This document shows, piece after piece, positions 62,961 to 64,000 of a DNA stretch of 64,000 nucleotides. The stretch comes from Bacteroidia bacterium (GTDB lineage Bacteria > Bacteroidota > Bacteroidia > J057). The position numbers and the translations under genes were made by a program. Within the stretch, counting starts at the first letter, position 1. Each line of letters begins with the position of its first letter. The stretch spans positions 35,610 through 99,609 of the forward strand of contig JAIBAH010000005.1 in NCBI GenBank assembly GCA_019695295.1, in the 5' to 3' direction. The notes below the pieces were generated by a model that made no database searches, had not been told where the DNA came from, and saw nothing but the letters and a program-made list of their open reading frames with translations.

Positions 62961-63012
62961 CAGAAGTCCCTCAGAGACTACTCAATGTTCTTATTGTTTA
63001 TTTTTATTTACA

Positions 63013-63095
63013 GAAATATTGTTTACAATATTTCCCTCTTTTTAAACCCGGAATGTATAATCTGATACATCCAAACGCAGCGGTGTATTCCGGGT
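63013..63095 (+). promoter_or_regulatory. Structured leader of the cas operon
   Basis: A 10-bp near-continuous palindrome, GAAATATTGT (63013-63022) with ACAATATTTC (63025-63034), is followed by CCTCTTTTT and then a 9-bp stem ACCCGGAAT (63046-63054) with ATTCCGGGT (63087-63095). The first structure could be an operator or attenuator. The small plus-strand frame across this region (62861-63118) is not called. Confidence 0.5.
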
Positions 63096-63131
63096 ATTTC
63101 TTATACATAAATCATTAATTTTTTGTTAATT

Positions 63132-63911
63132 ATGAAGAAAATCAGGATATTAAAAGTAATTTTTGATGAAAAAATCCGGTCTTATGAGATACCGGCTTTA
63201 AGGGGTGCGGTGATTGCCAAAGTTGCCAACCTCCCGGTGAATCATCTGGGAGAAGAAGTAAAACACGATTTTTCGCTTTCGGTCTCAGAATCGCTCAAGG
63301 CAGCCCTTCTCTTTCATAATCACGAAGGAGATGGATTCCGGTATGCCTATCCACTCATTCAATACAAACAATTGTATGGAAATGCAGCAATCACCTGCTT
63401 CGGCGAGGGCGTGGACGAAATTCATAAGTTTTTCAGCAAACCCGACTGGTCTTTGTACATCAGCGACAGAACGCTGCCGATGAAGATTAAAACCCTCGAA
63501 ATGAATGATTTTACCCTTCAGGTATGGAATCAGCAATTTACCTACGAGCTCCGTGACTGGGCCGCCCTCAATCAACAGGCACACAGAGAATACATGAGCC
63601 TCAAAGAAGAAGGAGAAAAACGGGAATTCCTCCGCAAAAAACTCATCGGGAATATCCTCTCCTTCGCCAAAGGCTTAGACTGGCATGTGGACAAACCCAT
63701 CGAACTGGAAATCCTGGAATTCACCCCTCTCCGCCCCATCGGCCTGAAAGACCTGAAAATCAACGCATTCCACGTCATCTTCCGCACCAATGTATCCCTC
63801 CCCTACGGAATGGGACTGGGAAAAAATGTAAGCCTTGGGCTGGGAGTCGTGGGAAAGGTGAGACGGGAGGGCAAACCCTCAGAAACCACAAATACTGAAA
63901 CCCAAGTTTAA
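63132..63911 (+). CDS. cas6: Cas6-like CRISPR RNA-processing endoribonuclease
   Basis: A 259-residue protein. The ATG at 63132 is used because the upstream TTG adds three residues without merit. The Bacteroidota-type Cas6 pattern is visible: the N-terminal ALRGAVIAKVANLP, the HNHEGDGFRYAYPLIQYK segment with a candidate catalytic His, and the C-terminal Gly-rich RNA-binding loop GMGLGKNVSLGLGVVGKV, which is close to the Cas6 G-x-G-x-x-x-x-x-G-x-G hallmark. It would cut pre-crRNA. The following gene is Cas10-like, indicating a type III system, and a WYL regulator is divergent. No CRISPR array lies in the window. Confidence 0.85.
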   Translation: MKKIRILKVIFDEKIRSYEIPALRGAVIAKVANLPVNHLGEEVKHDFSLSVSESLKAALLFHNHEGDGFRYAYPLIQYKQLYGNAAITCFGEGVDEIHKFFSKPDWSLYISDRTLPMKIKTLEMNDFTLQVWNQQFTYELRDWAALNQQAHREYMSLKEEGEKREFLRKKLIGNILSFAKGLDWHVDKPIELEILEFTPLRPIGLKDLKINAFHVIFRTNVSLPYGMGLGKNVSLGLGVVGKVRREGKPSETTNTETQV

Positions 63912-63953
63912 TAATGAAATAATTTTACAATATATTATAATGTATAAATAAAT

Positions 63954-64000
63954 ATGAATCAGGAAAGATACAAAGTGTATATGGCAGCGTTGCTGCATGA
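63954..64000 (+). CDS. cas10: Cas10/Csm1-like large subunit, truncated by window end
   Basis: Only the first 15 codons are inside the window: MNQERYKVYMAALLH, with the next codon beginning GA (Asp or Glu). This matches the start of type III Cas10/Csm1 proteins, where an AALLHD stretch opens the HD nuclease domain. It follows the Cas6-like gene by 42 nt. The assignment rests on this short match plus the Cas6 context. Confidence 0.65.
   Translation, partial: MNQERYKVYMAALLH

Noticed and set aside
62861..63118. Plus-strand frame of 85 codons before cas6
   Set aside because: It runs through the promoter boxes and palindromes of the cas leader, and its composition (many Phe/Tyr) looks like translated AT-rich DNA.

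Overview
The window comes from a member of the Bacteroidota, probably an environmental, gliding or surface-active lineage. Six large secreted proteins end in type IX secretion system (T9SS) C-terminal sorting domains (a YPNP-type motif, then a short beta-rich domain ending in a basic tail). Promoters fit the Bacteroidota TTTG / TAnnTTTG pattern, intergenic DNA is AT-rich, and DUF4294, a LytS/LytTR pair and a K+-dependent membrane pyrophosphatase are present. TGA is used as a normal stop (for example at 40582, 55727 and 58952), so the genetic code is standard.

Layout. 0.3-5.3 kb: a giant SdrD-B-repeat adhesin. 5.3-7.2 kb: an accessory cassette with an FGE-fold protein. Its C-terminus has the hallmarks of a diversity-generating retroelement (DGR) variable region. 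It is interrupted by an in-frame TGA, followed by tandem hairpins and flanked by direct repeats. 7.3-15.1 kb: two tandem 1.2-kilo-residue T9SS paralogues on the minus strand, then about 1.1 kb of empty AT-rich DNA. 16.2-20.5 kb: a CARDB-like secreted protein and an ArsS / AhpD-like / thiE / hydrolase cluster. 20.5-25.7 kb: hypothetical, MMPL transporter, lipoprotein, metK. 26-28.2 kb: DUF4294 protein and a sensorless LytS-type kinase with its LytTR regulator. 28.2-35.5 kb: structured intergenic elements, O-antigen-ligase-like protein, amidohydrolase, groES-groL, MlaD-like protein, RRM protein. 35.6-45 kb: a mosaic T9SS protein, acetyltransferase, glpK, an hppA fused to an OmpA domain, and a serine hydrolase. 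45.6-53 kb: purN-purH, a T9SS adhesin, tRNA-Cys, and pth-hmgA-phzF. 53.5-61.7 kb: an SBBP T9SS protein, then a caspase-like protease followed by four small exported proteins and a di-heme peroxidase. 61.7-64 kb: a WYL regulator divergent from a Cas6-like gene and the first 15 codons of a Cas10-like gene, i.e. the left edge of a type III CRISPR-Cas locus.

Most genes are housekeeping or cell-surface genes. The most unusual material is the DGR-type variable region with no reverse transcriptase or template repeat in view, a family of short hairpins with an identical 12-nt loop on unrelated stems (28.6 and 53.2 kb), the pyrophosphatase-OmpA fusion, the caspase neighbourhood with a YDYQA-repeat protein, and the CRISPR edge. 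No database search was possible. Family names rest on recognised motifs, and domain limits are approximate.
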